The notes under the pieces: generated by a model
The model's database searches: none
What the model was told of the DNA's origin: nothing
What the model saw: only the letters and a program-made list of their open reading frames with translations
Position numbers and translations under genes: made by a program
Shown here: positions 1 through 6,366 of the stretch, in pieces
How the letters are laid out: the number at the start of each line of letters is the position of its first letter
How positions within the stretch are numbered: position 1 is the first letter of the stretch
Source of the DNA: an uncultured Pseudomonas sp.
Lineage (GTDB): Bacteria; Pseudomonadota; Gammaproteobacteria; Pseudomonadales; Pseudomonadaceae
Assembly (NCBI RefSeq): GCF_946885885.1
Contig: NZ_CAMPHN010000153.1
Location: 1-10,178, forward strand
Reading direction: 5' to 3'
Length of the DNA stretch: 10,178 nucleotides

Positions 1-2084
1 ACCTTGTCCGCCACCTGACGGGCCAGGGCGCGCACTTCGTCGATATGCTCGCCGGCAACCCGGAACTGCACCGGGTAACCGACCGGCGGGCCGTTTTCCA
101 GGCGCGATACGCGGGTGCGCAGGGCCGGAAACTCCTCGTTGACCGTCTCGATCAGCCAGCTACGCAAGGCTTCGCGGTCTTCGATGGTTTTCGCCAATAC
201 CACGAACTGGGCGAAGCTGGCCGCCGGCAGCTGCTGATCCAACGGCAGGTAGAAACGCGGCGAGCCGGTGCCGACATAGGCCACGTAGTTATCGATACCC
301 TCGCGCTGGCTGAGCAGTTGCTCCATGCGCTTGACCTGCTCCTCGGTAGCGACCAGCGACGCGCCTTCGGCAAGCTTCATATCGACCATCAGCTCCAGTC
401 GCCCGGATGCCGGGAAGAACTGCTGCGGGACGAAGCGGAACAGCGCGATGGCACCGACGAATGCGACCAGGGTCAGGACGATCACGGTTTTGCGCCGCCG
501 CACGCACCACGCCACCATGCCGCGTACGCGCTGGTAGAACGGCGTCGCGTACGGGTCGTGGCCGGCCGCGCTGCTGCCGTGTTTGGCGGCGTGCAACTTG
601 GCCAGATCCGGCAACAGTTTGGCACCCAGGTAAGGCACGAAGACCACGGCGGCGATCCAGGACACCAACAAGGCAATGGTCACCACCTGGAAGATCGAGC
701 GGGTGTATTCGCCGGTGCTGGAGTTGGCGGTGGCGATCGGCAGAAAGCCCGCCGCGGTGATCAGGGTGCCGGTGAGCATGGGGAAGGCGGTGCTGGTCCA
801 GGCGTAACTGGCCGCCTTGAGGCGGTCGAAGCCCTGCTCCATTTTGATCGCCATCATCTCCACGGCGATGATCGCGTCGTCGACCAACAACCCCAAGGCG
901 AGCACCAGGGCGCCCAGAGAAATCTTGTGCAAGCCGATGCCGAAGTAGTACATGGCGGCGAAGGTCATCGCCAATACCAACGGAATCGACAGCGCCACCA
1001 CCAGACCGGTGCGCAGGCCGAGGGAGAAGAAGCTCACCAACAAGACGATGATCACCGCCTCGGTGAGCACGCGGACGAACTCGCCCACGCCGGTTTTCAC
1101 CGCCGCCGGTTGGTCCGATACTTTGCGCAACTGCATGCCGGCCGGCAGGGTTTCCTGCAAGCGGGCGAAGTCGACTTCCAGGGCCTTGCCCAGCACCAGA
1201 ATATCGCCGCCGGTTTTCATCGACACCGCAAGGCCAATGGCGTCCTCGCCCATAAAGCGCATGCGCGGCGCGGGTGGATCGTTGAAGCCGCGTTTGACCT
1301 CGGCCACATCGCCGATGCGGAAGCTGCGATCGGCCACGCGAATCGGGAAATCGCGGATTTCCTCGACCGTTTGGAAACGCCCGGTCACGCGCAATTGCAC
1401 GCGGTCCGTGGCGGTTTCGAAGTAGCCGGCCGCGGCGACGGCGTTCTGCTCTTCGAGCGCCTGCTGCACCGCCGCCAGCGGCAAGCCTAAGGTGGCCAGT
1501 TTGGTGTTGGACAGCTCGATCCAGATTTTCTCGTCTTGCAGGCCGATCAGGTCGACCTTGCCGACATCCTTGACCCGTTGCAGCTGCAGTTGGATGCGGT
1601 CGGCGTAATCCTTGAGCACGGCGTAGTCGAAACCCTCGCCGGTCAGCGCATAGATGTTGCCGAAGGTGGTGCCGAACTCGTCGTTATAGAACGGCCCCTG
1701 GATGCCCTGGGGCAAAGTGTGGCGGATGTCGCCGACCTTCTTACGGACCTGGTACCAGAGATCGGGAATATCCGCCGAATCCATGGAGTCGCGGGCGAGG
1801 AAGGTCACCATGGATTCGCCCGGACGGGAGAAGGAGATGATCTTGTCGTACTCGCCGGTCTCCATCAGCTTCTTTTCGATGCGTTCGGTGACTTGGCGGG
1901 AAACCTCTTCGGCGCTCGCCCCTGGCCAGTTGGTGCGGATCACCATGGCCTTGAAGGTGAACGGCGGGTCTTCGCTCTGGCCCAGCTTGGTGTAGGACAG
2001 CGCTCCGACCACGGCCAGCAACAGCATGAGGTACAGCACGATCTGGCGATTGCGCAACGCCCAGGCGGACAAATTGAAGTCCAT
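1..2084 (-). CDS. mexK: RND efflux pump inner-membrane permease, MexK-like (C-terminus cut by window edge)
   Basis: This is the inner-membrane pump of a tripartite RND exporter. It uses the proton gradient to expel drugs and biocides through a fusion protein and an outer-membrane channel. The first 694 residues are visible, where complete HAE-type pumps have a little over 1000. The protein begins MDFNLSAWALRNRQIVL, with a first membrane helix at about residues 14-32. A porter/docking region follows to about 335, then a cluster of helices from about 340. The helix motif GLLVDDAIIAVEM (398-410) carries the adjacent acidic pair D402/D403 expected of the proton relay; the partner Lys lies beyond the window. 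The start is the ATG at 2084, preceded by AAGGAG with 7-nt spacing. It lies 4 nt after the mexJ stop, so the two are surely one operon. The MexK name rests on sequence resemblance and on the neighbouring mexJ, mexL and rsmJ genes; another HAE1 pump is the alternative. Confidence 0.9.
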   Translation of the reverse strand, partial: MDFNLSAWALRNRQIVLYLMLLLAVVGALSYTKLGQSEDPPFTFKAMVIRTNWPGASAEEVSRQVTERIEKKLMETGEYDKIISFSRPGESMVTFLARDSMDSADIPDLWYQVRKKVGDIRHTLPQGIQGPFYNDEFGTTFGNIYALTGEGFDYAVLKDYADRIQLQLQRVKDVGKVDLIGLQDEKIWIELSNTKLATLGLPLAAVQQALEEQNAVAAAGYFETATDRVQLRVTGRFQTVEEIRDFPIRVADRSFRIGDVAEVKRGFNDPPAPRMRFMGEDAIGLAVSMKTGGDILVLGKALEVDFARLQETLPAGMQLRKVSDQPAAVKTGVGEFVRVLTEAVIIVLLVSFFSLGLRTGLVVALSIPLVLAMTFAAMYYFGIGLHKISLGALVLALGLLVDDAIIAVEMMAIKMEQGFDRLKAASYAWTSTAFPMLTGTLITAAGFLPIATANSSTGEYTRSIFQVVTIALLVSWIAAVVFVPYLGAKLLPDLAKLHAAKHGSSAAGHDPYATPFYQRVRGMVAWCVRRRKTVIVLTLVAFVGAIALFRFVPQQFFPASGRLELMVDMKLAEGASLVATEEQVKRMEQLLSQREGIDNYVAYVGTGSPRFYLPLDQQLPAASFAQFVVLAKTIEDREALRSWLIETVNEEFPALRTRVSRLENGPPVGYPVQFRVAGEHIDEVRALARQVADK

Positions 2085-2088
2085 CGGG

Positions 2089-3192
2089 TTACTCCTTGCT
2101 CGCCAATTCGACCATGCGGTTGTCGCGGTCCACCGGGCGCACCTTCTGCCCTTCGCGTAGCACCTGCACCCCGGCGGCGACCACCCAATCGCTGGCCTGC
2201 AAGCCTTCCAGTACCGGCACCAGCTTCTCGCCGTAAGCCCCAACCCGCACCTTGACGCGCTTGAGCGTGGAATCCTTCGGGTCGACCACCCAGACGAAGG
2301 GCTCGCCCTTCTCGGCGGTCAGCGCCGACAGCGGAATCGCCAAGGGCACCGGGCCGTTGTGAGGGATATACACCCGTGCGCTCTGGCCAAGTTCGGCGGG
2401 CACCTTGCCTTCGGTAAAGGCCACGCGGGCGGCGAAGGTGCGTGATTGCGGATCGGCCGACGGCGATATTTCGCGGATGCGCCCGGGGAAACGTTGATCC
2501 GGCTGCGACCACAACTCGACCGCCACTTCCTGGCCGACACTGAAGCGCTCGAAAGCTTGCTCCGGCAAGTTGATCAGCACTTCGCGTTCGCCATCGGCGG
2601 CCAGCACGAACACGCTTTGCCCGGCGGCGACCACCTGCCCGACTTCGACCATGCGCCGCGCGATCACGCCGTCCTGGGAGGCGCGCAGCACGGCATAGCC
2701 AGCCTGGTTATCGGCTACGTTGAATTCGGCTTTGATCTGCTTGAGCCGCGCCTCGCCCGCGCGGAAGGTGTTTTCGGCATTGTCGTATTGCGAGCGGCTG
2801 ACCAGATTGCGCGCCAGCAGCGCTTTGTAGCGGTCTCGCTCGGCGCGCACCAGTTGCAGGTTGGCTTCGGCGGCGGCGACCTGGGCGCGGGTCGCTTCGA
2901 GTTGCAGGCGAACGTCTTGCGGGTCCAGCTCGGCCAACGGCTGATCCTTCTTCACCCGCTGCCCCACCTCGACCAGGCGCTTGCTGACCTTGCCCGCGAT
3001 GCGAAAAGCCAGCTCGGGCTCCAGGTGCGCGCGCACTTCGCCCGGGTAGGTATCCATCGTGGCGCCGGCCAATTGGGGTTGCACCACCATGGCGGGACGT
3101 ACCGGGGCCTCGACGTGCTCGCCGTTGCCGCAAGCGGCGAGCACGGCGATAAGGCTGACTGGCAAAGCGACAGATAGGACTCGACGCAACAT
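2089..3192 (-). CDS. mexJ: RND efflux membrane-fusion lipoprotein, MexJ-like
   Basis: This periplasmic adaptor links the RND pump to an outer-membrane channel. The ATG at 3192 gives 367 residues, the length I recall for P. aeruginosa MexJ; an in-frame upstream start (3258) would bury the signal peptide. The N-terminus is a lipoprotein signal: basic LRR, a hydrophobic stretch to about residue 17, then the lipobox LAAC with Cys21 as the lipidated residue. A first lipoyl half follows (about 59-91), then a short coiled-coil hairpin (about 92-160). The second lipoyl half is at about 169-198 (ASQDGVIARRMVEVGQVVAAG), the beta-barrel at about 203-285, and the membrane-proximal domain runs to the end. 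GAAGG upstream is a moderate ribosome binding site with about 9-nt spacing. The gene leads the mexJ-mexK operon and is divergent from mexL, its likely repressor. No outer-membrane factor gene is visible, as with MexJK, which borrows OprM or OpmH. Confidence 0.92.
   Translation of the reverse strand: MLRRVLSVALPVSLIAVLAACGNGEHVEAPVRPAMVVQPQLAGATMDTYPGEVRAHLEPELAFRIAGKVSKRLVEVGQRVKKDQPLAELDPQDVRLQLEATRAQVAAAEANLQLVRAERDRYKALLARNLVSRSQYDNAENTFRAGEARLKQIKAEFNVADNQAGYAVLRASQDGVIARRMVEVGQVVAAGQSVFVLAADGEREVLINLPEQAFERFSVGQEVAVELWSQPDQRFPGRIREISPSADPQSRTFAARVAFTEGKVPAELGQSARVYIPHNGPVPLAIPLSALTAEKGEPFVWVVDPKDSTLKRVKVRVGAYGEKLVPVLEGLQASDWVVAAGVQVLREGQKVRPVDRDNRMVELASKE
2092..2097 (-). promoter_or_regulatory. 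mexK ribosome binding site inside the mexJ 3' end
   Basis: A consensus AAGGAG (minus strand) lies 7 nt before the mexK ATG and overlaps the last Lys-Glu codons of mexJ. It fixes the mexK start and implies that the two cistrons are translated together. Confidence 0.85.
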
Positions 3193-3200
3193 AATGGAAG

Positions 3201-3214
3201 ACCTTCGCGAAGGT
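3201..3214. repeat. Perfect 14-bp palindrome overlapping the mexJ leader
   Basis: ACCTTCGCGAAGGT reads identically on both strands. On the mexJ side it includes the GAAGG that is the best candidate ribosome binding site. In RNA it could fold into a 5-bp stem with a CGCG loop that hides this site. It could equally be a dimeric repressor site or chance. Confidence 0.5.
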
Positions 3215-3242
3215 TTGGAATATTTGAACTGCGGAGTATAGT
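3215..3242 (+). promoter_or_regulatory. Candidate sigma-70 promoter of mexL
   Basis: TTGGAA (3215-3220), a 16-bp spacer and TATAGT (3237-3242) match the sigma-70 consensus at 4/6 and 5/6. Transcription would start near 3249. The -10 hexamer overlaps the opposing candidate -10 for mexJ, so the two promoters may exclude each other. Based on visual motif matching only. Confidence 0.35.
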
Positions 3243-3282
3243 AAAAATAGCAAACCAATCAGTCCAGTATTTAAAACAACCG

Positions 3283-3936
3283 ATGACTAACAAAATGTTG
3301 CCACCCAGCGGCCCGGGCCGTCCTAAAGACCCGACCAAACGCCAAGCGATTCTCGAGGCGGCGAAAACCCTGTTTCTGCGCCATGGTTACGACGGCAGCA
3401 GCATGGACGCCATCGCCGCTGAAGCGGGCGTTTCCAAACTCACGGTGTACAGCCACTTCACCGATAAGGAGACGTTGTTTTCCGAGGCGGTAAAGGCCAA
3501 ATGCGAAGGCCAGTTGCCCGAACTGCTGTTCGAATTGGTCGAGGGCGCCCCGATCGAAAGCCAGTTGCTGAATATCGGCCGCGGCTTCCATGCGCTGGTC
3601 AACAGCCGCGAATCGGTCGAGCTGCATCGGATCATGATCAGTCTGGCCGCACAGGATTCGAAGCTCTCGAAGATGTTCTACGAAGCCGGGCCGCAACGGG
3701 TGCTCAGCGAAATGGCGCACCTGCTCGAGCAAGCCGACCGCGCGGGCAAACTGCGCATCGCCAGCCCGCTCGACGCCGCCGATCAATTTCTTTGCCTGAT
3801 CAAGGGCATCGCCAATTTCCGCCTGCTGATCGGCTGCGCCGACGCCCTGGAGGGCGACGCCGCCGAACGCCATGTGCGCGAAGCGGTGGGAATGTTTATG
3901 CGAGCGTATCGGCCTGAAGAGCAGCACAAGCCATAA
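3283..3936 (+). CDS. mexL: TetR-family repressor, MexL-like
   Basis: This cytoplasmic DNA-binding repressor has 217 residues; P. aeruginosa MexL is about this length. After a flexible Pro/Gly-rich start (PPSGPGRPKD, 7-16), the TetR helix-turn-helix region spans about 18-66. Its recognition part is MDAIAAEAGVSKLTVYSHFTD (41-61) without obvious loss of conserved positions. The remainder is a helical ligand-binding and dimerisation domain, apparently of the AefR-like C-terminal type. The gene is divergent from mexJ across 90 bp, the usual layout of a local repressor. No Shine-Dalgarno sequence is seen before the ATG at 3283, nor before the alternative ATG at 3295 (residue 5), so translation may be weak or leaderless. 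The TAA stop lies inside an inverted repeat shared with the convergent gene rsmJ. TetR identity is certain; the MexL name rests on context. Confidence 0.9.
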   Translation: MTNKMLPPSGPGRPKDPTKRQAILEAAKTLFLRHGYDGSSMDAIAAEAGVSKLTVYSHFTDKETLFSEAVKAKCEGQLPELLFELVEGAPIESQLLNIGRGFHALVNSRESVELHRIMISLAAQDSKLSKMFYEAGPQRVLSEMAHLLEQADRAGKLRIASPLDAADQFLCLIKGIANFRLLIGCADALEGDAAERHVREAVGMFMRAYRPEEQHKP

Positions 3937-4002
3937 GCGACAAGCTGTAAGCGGATCGCAGCGCCCCACCGATCAGCTTTCGGCTTGAAGCTTGTCGCTT
4001 AT
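3933..4002. terminator. Inverted-repeat element between convergent mexL and rsmJ, probable bidirectional terminator
   Basis: ATAAGCGACAAGCT (3933-3946) and AGCTTGTCGCTTAT (3989-4002) are perfect 14-bp inverted arms. The 42 bp between them continues the pairing imperfectly (GTAAGC against GGCTTGA, and GATCG against CGATC). The left arm contains the TAA of mexL and the right arm, on the minus strand, the TAA of rsmJ. A symmetrical hairpin here would act on transcripts from both sides. No poly-U tract follows on either strand, so it is not a classical intrinsic terminator. It resembles the AGCTTG-rich intergenic repeats common in Pseudomonas genomes, an impression that needs a genome-wide count. 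Confidence 0.65.
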
Positions 4003-4772
4003 AACTTCTTCTTCGGATAAATATCGTAACGGCTGGATTTACCTTCCAGCGCATAGCCCGGTTTGGCGCCTTCGATGCACGGCGCCTTGCGCGGGCGCTT
4101 GACCACCACCCGGTGGCTGGCCAACGACAGGGCCGCGGCGAGTAACGCGGGGGCGTCCTGATCGTCGCCGACGAAGGGCCGGAACAGGCGCATTTCTTTT
4201 TTCACCAATGCGCTTTTATCGCGATGGGGAAACATCGGATCGAGGTAGATCACCTGCGGCGGCTCGCCCTGCCAAGCGCGCATCAGCTCGATGGCGTTGC
4301 CGGTCAATAAATGCATGTGCCCAACTATCTGCCCGACCTGCGCATCGCCCCGGGCCCGAGCCAAACCGTCTTCGAGCAGGGCCGCCACCAGCGGCTGGCG
4401 TTCGATCAGGGTCATCGCGCAGCCCAGGCTGGCGAGTACGAAAGCATCGCGCCCCAACCCAGCGGTGGCATCCAGCACCCGCGGACGGATGCCCGGCTGC
4501 ACGCCGACCGCCTTGGCGATCATTTGACCGGCGCCGCCGCCGAACAGACGCCGATGCGCCGCCGTGCCCTCGACGAAATCCACCCGCACCGGTCCTGGCG
4601 CCTGCGGGCCGAGTTCGACCAGTTGCAAACCGCCCTCGCCTAACTGCAAGGCGAACTCACTGTCGCCCTCCAACGGCAGACTCAACCGCGCCGCCCAACC
4701 CGCCGCCGCCTCGGCTAGATGGGGCTGCAAGGCCTGCATACGAATTTTCGCGATAGTGCGCTCATCGTTCAT
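3999..4772 (-). CDS. rsmJ: 16S rRNA (guanine-1516-N2)-methyltransferase RsmJ
   Basis: RsmJ (YhiQ) methylates N2 of G1516 in 16S rRNA with S-adenosylmethionine, in the cytoplasm during 30S maturation. From the ATG at 4772 the product has 257 residues, a normal length. An upstream in-frame TTG at 4778 adds only two residues and neither start has a clear ribosome binding site. Counting from the ATG, motif I for SAM binding is [11 protein letters not shown] (99-109), with E124 as the likely ribose ligand. The catalytic-loop motif DPMFPHR is at 178-184, KRPRKAP at 225-231, and the typical family ending [14 protein letters not shown] closes the protein. The G-L-G-R-D loop and DPMFP are diagnostic of RsmJ rather than of other class I methyltransferases. 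The stop codon sits in the repeat shared with mexL. A standard housekeeping gene with no defect seen. Confidence 0.93.
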   Translation of the reverse strand: MNDERTIAKIRMQALQPHLAEAAAGWAARLSLPLEGDSEFALQLGEGGLQLVELGPQAPGPVRVDFVEGTAAHRRLFGGGAGQMIAKAVGVQPGIRPRVLDATAGLGRDAFVLASLGCAMTLIERQPLVAALLEDGLARARGDAQVGQIVGHMHLLTGNAIELMRAWQGEPPQVIYLDPMFPHRDKSALVKKEMRLFRPFVGDDQDAPALLAAALSLASHRVVVKRPRKAPCIEGAKPGYALEGKSSRYDIYPKKKL

Positions 4773-4878
4773 TAGCAAAAGTGCTCAAAAAATATTCAAC
4801 TCGGCCGGGAATGAGCCGACAACTCAAGTAGGCGGCATTTTGCCAGACCCGGCACCGTTAGGCCGCATCGAGTTCGCC

Positions 4879-5646
4879 ATGTTCGACGTCACAAGCGCAC
4901 CCCATCCCCATTCGTCTCAGCCCCCTAAGGGGCTGAAGGAGCAGTTGGACGCAGGCATTCAGGCCTCGCTGGACTACCAGATATTGCGCCGCACCCTGAC
5001 GCCCGACGAGCCCCAAGCGGATGGCCCACCCGTCGCAAGTGAAGCGGCCGAAGTCGGCAGCGAGCAGCCCGCCGTCGCCGTTCAGGCCAGCGACTTCGAG
5101 CAGATAGTCGAACAGCGCCAGTTGGTGCTGGAGGTCAACGTCAACGCCGAACCGCAGAAAACCGATCCTTTGGTACTCGACCTCGCCGGCAACGGCTTTC
5201 GCACCAGCGGCCTCGAGCACAGCGTGCGCTTCGATCTGGATGCCGACGGCAGACTCGACCAGATCAGCGTACCCACCGGCGACGACGCCCTGCTGGCGCT
5301 GGACCGCAATGGCAATGGGCGAATCGACGATGGTCGCGAACTGTTCGGCGATCAGCACGGCGCCGCCAATGGCTTCGCCGAACTGGCCAAGCACGACGAC
5401 AACGACGATGGCCGGATCGACATGCAGGATGCGATTTTCCAGCGTTTGAGCCTGCTGCGCTTCGATGCCCAAGGCCGGCAATCGAGCCAGTCGTTGAGCC
5501 AAGCCGGGGTCGCTGCCATCGAGTTGCAGGCCCAGGATGTGAAGTTCGCCTTGGGCGCCTATGACGAAATCGCCCAGCTCGGCCGCTTCGAGTTCGCCGA
5601 CGGCCGCAGCGGCCAGGCCGCCGACCTGCTGCTGGCGCAACGCTGA
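4879..5646 (+). CDS. Stand-alone calcium-loop (EF-hand/RTX-associated) protein, function unknown
   Basis: This 255-residue acidic protein starts at the ATG at 4879, the only in-frame ATG outside the region antisense to rsmJ; upstream there is only a weak GAG. There is no signal peptide or membrane segment. Residues 1-95 are Pro/Glu/Ala-rich and probably disordered. A conserved block follows, beginning DPLVLDLAGNGF (96-107). It carries acidic Ca-type loops: DLDADG (119-124), DRNGNGRIDDGRELFGD (142-158), and the EF-hand-like 12-mer at 173-184 with D173, N175, D177 and D184 in coordinating positions. The DRNGNGRIDDGRELFGD signature is typical of domains in large RTX and hemolysin-type secreted proteins, but here there are no GGxGxDxxx nonapeptide repeats. 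Calcium binding is a strong inference; the role is unknown. The RTX-like C-terminal secretion signal cannot be judged by eye. It converges with the gene at 5665 with an 18-bp gap and no evident terminator. Confidence 0.75.
   Translation: MFDVTSAPHPHSSQPPKGLKEQLDAGIQASLDYQILRRTLTPDEPQADGPPVASEAAEVGSEQPAVAVQASDFEQIVEQRQLVLEVNVNAEPQKTDPLVLDLAGNGFRTSGLEHSVRFDLDADGRLDQISVPTGDDALLALDRNGNGRIDDGRELFGDQHGAANGFAELAKHDDNDDGRIDMQDAIFQRLSLLRFDAQGRQSSQSLSQAGVAAIELQAQDVKFALGAYDEIAQLGRFEFADGRSGQAADLLLAQR
4917..4936 (+). other. GC-rich stem-loop early in the calcium-loop gene
   Basis: TCAGCCCC, a CTAA loop and GGGGCTGA form a perfect 8-bp stem beginning 38 nt into the reading frame. In the mRNA this would be a stable hairpin close to the start codon. 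It overlaps codons for the Ser-Gln-Pro-Pro-Lys-Gly-Leu-Lys segment. It may slow early translation or may simply reflect codon choice. Confidence 0.45.
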
Positions 5647-5664
5647 GGCGCATTATTCCGTGGA

Positions 5665-6366
5665 TTAGCGGCACATCCGGAACAGCCCCATATCGACATG
5701 AAAATGATCGCGGTGGGCGGCGTTGTACTCCGGCCCCAGGGTGGTGTTGAAGCTGTCGCAGGCGGCCCGATGCACCAGGCGCAGGAACTCGCCCTTCGCT
5801 CCCGGTTTCGACCAGTCGCGCCGTATGCTGATATGCCGACCGTCGCGCAGGCGAAAACCGACTATATCCAGCGCATTGGCCGAGGCATGCTGGCTTTGCC
5901 GCTGGCTACCGGCGATGGAGCGGCAGGCGTAGCTGCCGACATGCTCGACCCGCACCACCGGCTGACCGAACACCGCTTGCGCGGCCGGCTGCAAGCCATG
6001 TCGCCCGAACATGGCGAAGGCCGCCGCCAATGGGCAGGTGGCGATAAAACTGTTGCTCAGGTGCACCTCGGTGCCCTGCACCCGGACGGTATTTTCCAGC
6101 GGACACTTGGCTTGCGGTTCGCTGTCGGCCAGCGGCATATAGCGCAGCGGCGAGCTATCGAGGGCCTGTCGGCAGAGGGCGGGATCCTTTTTCAAGCGCC
6201 AAAGCTTGAACGGAGTCAGCAGGTTCGGTTGCGCGCCGATATCCAGCGGCGCCCAGGGGTCCCAACGCGGCGGCACCTCGAGCCAATGCTGGTGGACCGC
6301 CAGCGGTACGGCGAGCAAGGCAAGCAATACCAGCAGCACCAGATAGCGGCGTAAAACTATGCCCAT
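5665..6366 (-). CDS. Extensin-like C-terminal domain protein, putative LAS-type metallopeptidase, membrane-anchored
   Basis: The product has 233 residues. A basic start (MGIVLRRY) and one hydrophobic segment (about 8-24) make an uncleaved signal anchor, placing the rest in the periplasm. The domain matches the extensin-like C-terminal family (PF06904 by recollection). Its metal-site pattern is that of LAS peptidases (VanX, VanY, M15): SQHASANALD (158-167) fits SxHxxGxAxD with Ala for Gly, giving H160 and D167. HRDHFHVD (218-225) supplies the HxH, H221 and H223. This suggests a zinc-dependent hydrolase acting on D-Ala-containing peptides of the cell wall, though activity is unproven for the family. 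Six cysteines (65, 88, 111, 148, 203, 232) could form disulfides, in keeping with a periplasmic location. The ATG at 6366 shares its A with the stop of the upstream gene (TGATG), and an AAGGG precedes it, so it is probably translationally coupled. Confidence 0.8.
   Translation of the reverse strand: MGIVLRRYLVLLVLLALLAVPLAVHQHWLEVPPRWDPWAPLDIGAQPNLLTPFKLWRLKKDPALCRQALDSSPLRYMPLADSEPQAKCPLENTVRVQGTEVHLSNSFIATCPLAAAFAMFGRHGLQPAAQAVFGQPVVRVEHVGSYACRSIAGSQRQSQHASANALDIVGFRLRDGRHISIRRDWSKPGAKGEFLRLVHRAACDSFNTTLGPEYNAAHRDHFHVDMGLFRMCR

Larger units (their letters stand above)
3193..3282. promoter_or_regulatory. mexJ-mexL divergent promoter and operator region
   Basis: The 90 bp between the two start codons is AT-rich compared with its surroundings. 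It must hold the promoters of both genes and probably the MexL binding site. On the minus strand TATACT (3235-3240) is a candidate -10 for mexJ, though no good -35 is seen at 16-18 bp. On the plus strand TATAGT (3237-3242) is a candidate -10 for mexL. Two similar stretches, TATTTGAAC (3221-3229) and TATTTAAAAC (3268-3277), lie 47 bp apart. An imperfect GGTTTG/CAAACC inverted pair (3212-3217 and 3251-3256) encloses the -10 candidates. P. aeruginosa MexL is known to repress both mexJK and itself by binding this intergenic region; which bases act as operator here is inference. Confidence 0.6.

Noticed and set aside
45..1490. Long plus-strand open frame (481 codons) opposite mexK
   Set aside because: Its translation is His/Gln/Arg-rich with no recognisable domain, a typical antisense shadow of a GC-rich gene. 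The minus strand encodes a clear RND pump.
1536..3177. Further plus-strand open frames (1536-2255, 2446-3177) opposite mexK and mexJ
   Set aside because: No domain, no ribosome binding site, and low-complexity Gly/Leu/His composition; the minus strand explains this DNA.
3271..3969. Minus-strand open frame of 232 codons opposite mexL
   Set aside because: No recognisable family; the plus strand encodes an intact TetR protein and the mexJ promoter lies within the frame's 3' end.
4564..4878. N-terminal extension of the calcium-loop gene from an ATG at 4564
   Set aside because: The extra 105 residues are antisense to rsmJ and across its leader, with shadow-like composition. The ATG at 4879 is the reasonable start.
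4858..5640. Minus-strand open frame of 260 codons opposite the calcium-loop gene
   Set aside because: Its sequence mirrors the Asp/Gly-rich codons of the plus strand and has no domain; the plus-strand calcium loops are specific.
5698..6354. Plus-strand open frame opposite the extensin-like gene
   Set aside because: Shadow frame; the minus strand shows a signal anchor and a complete LAS metal motif.
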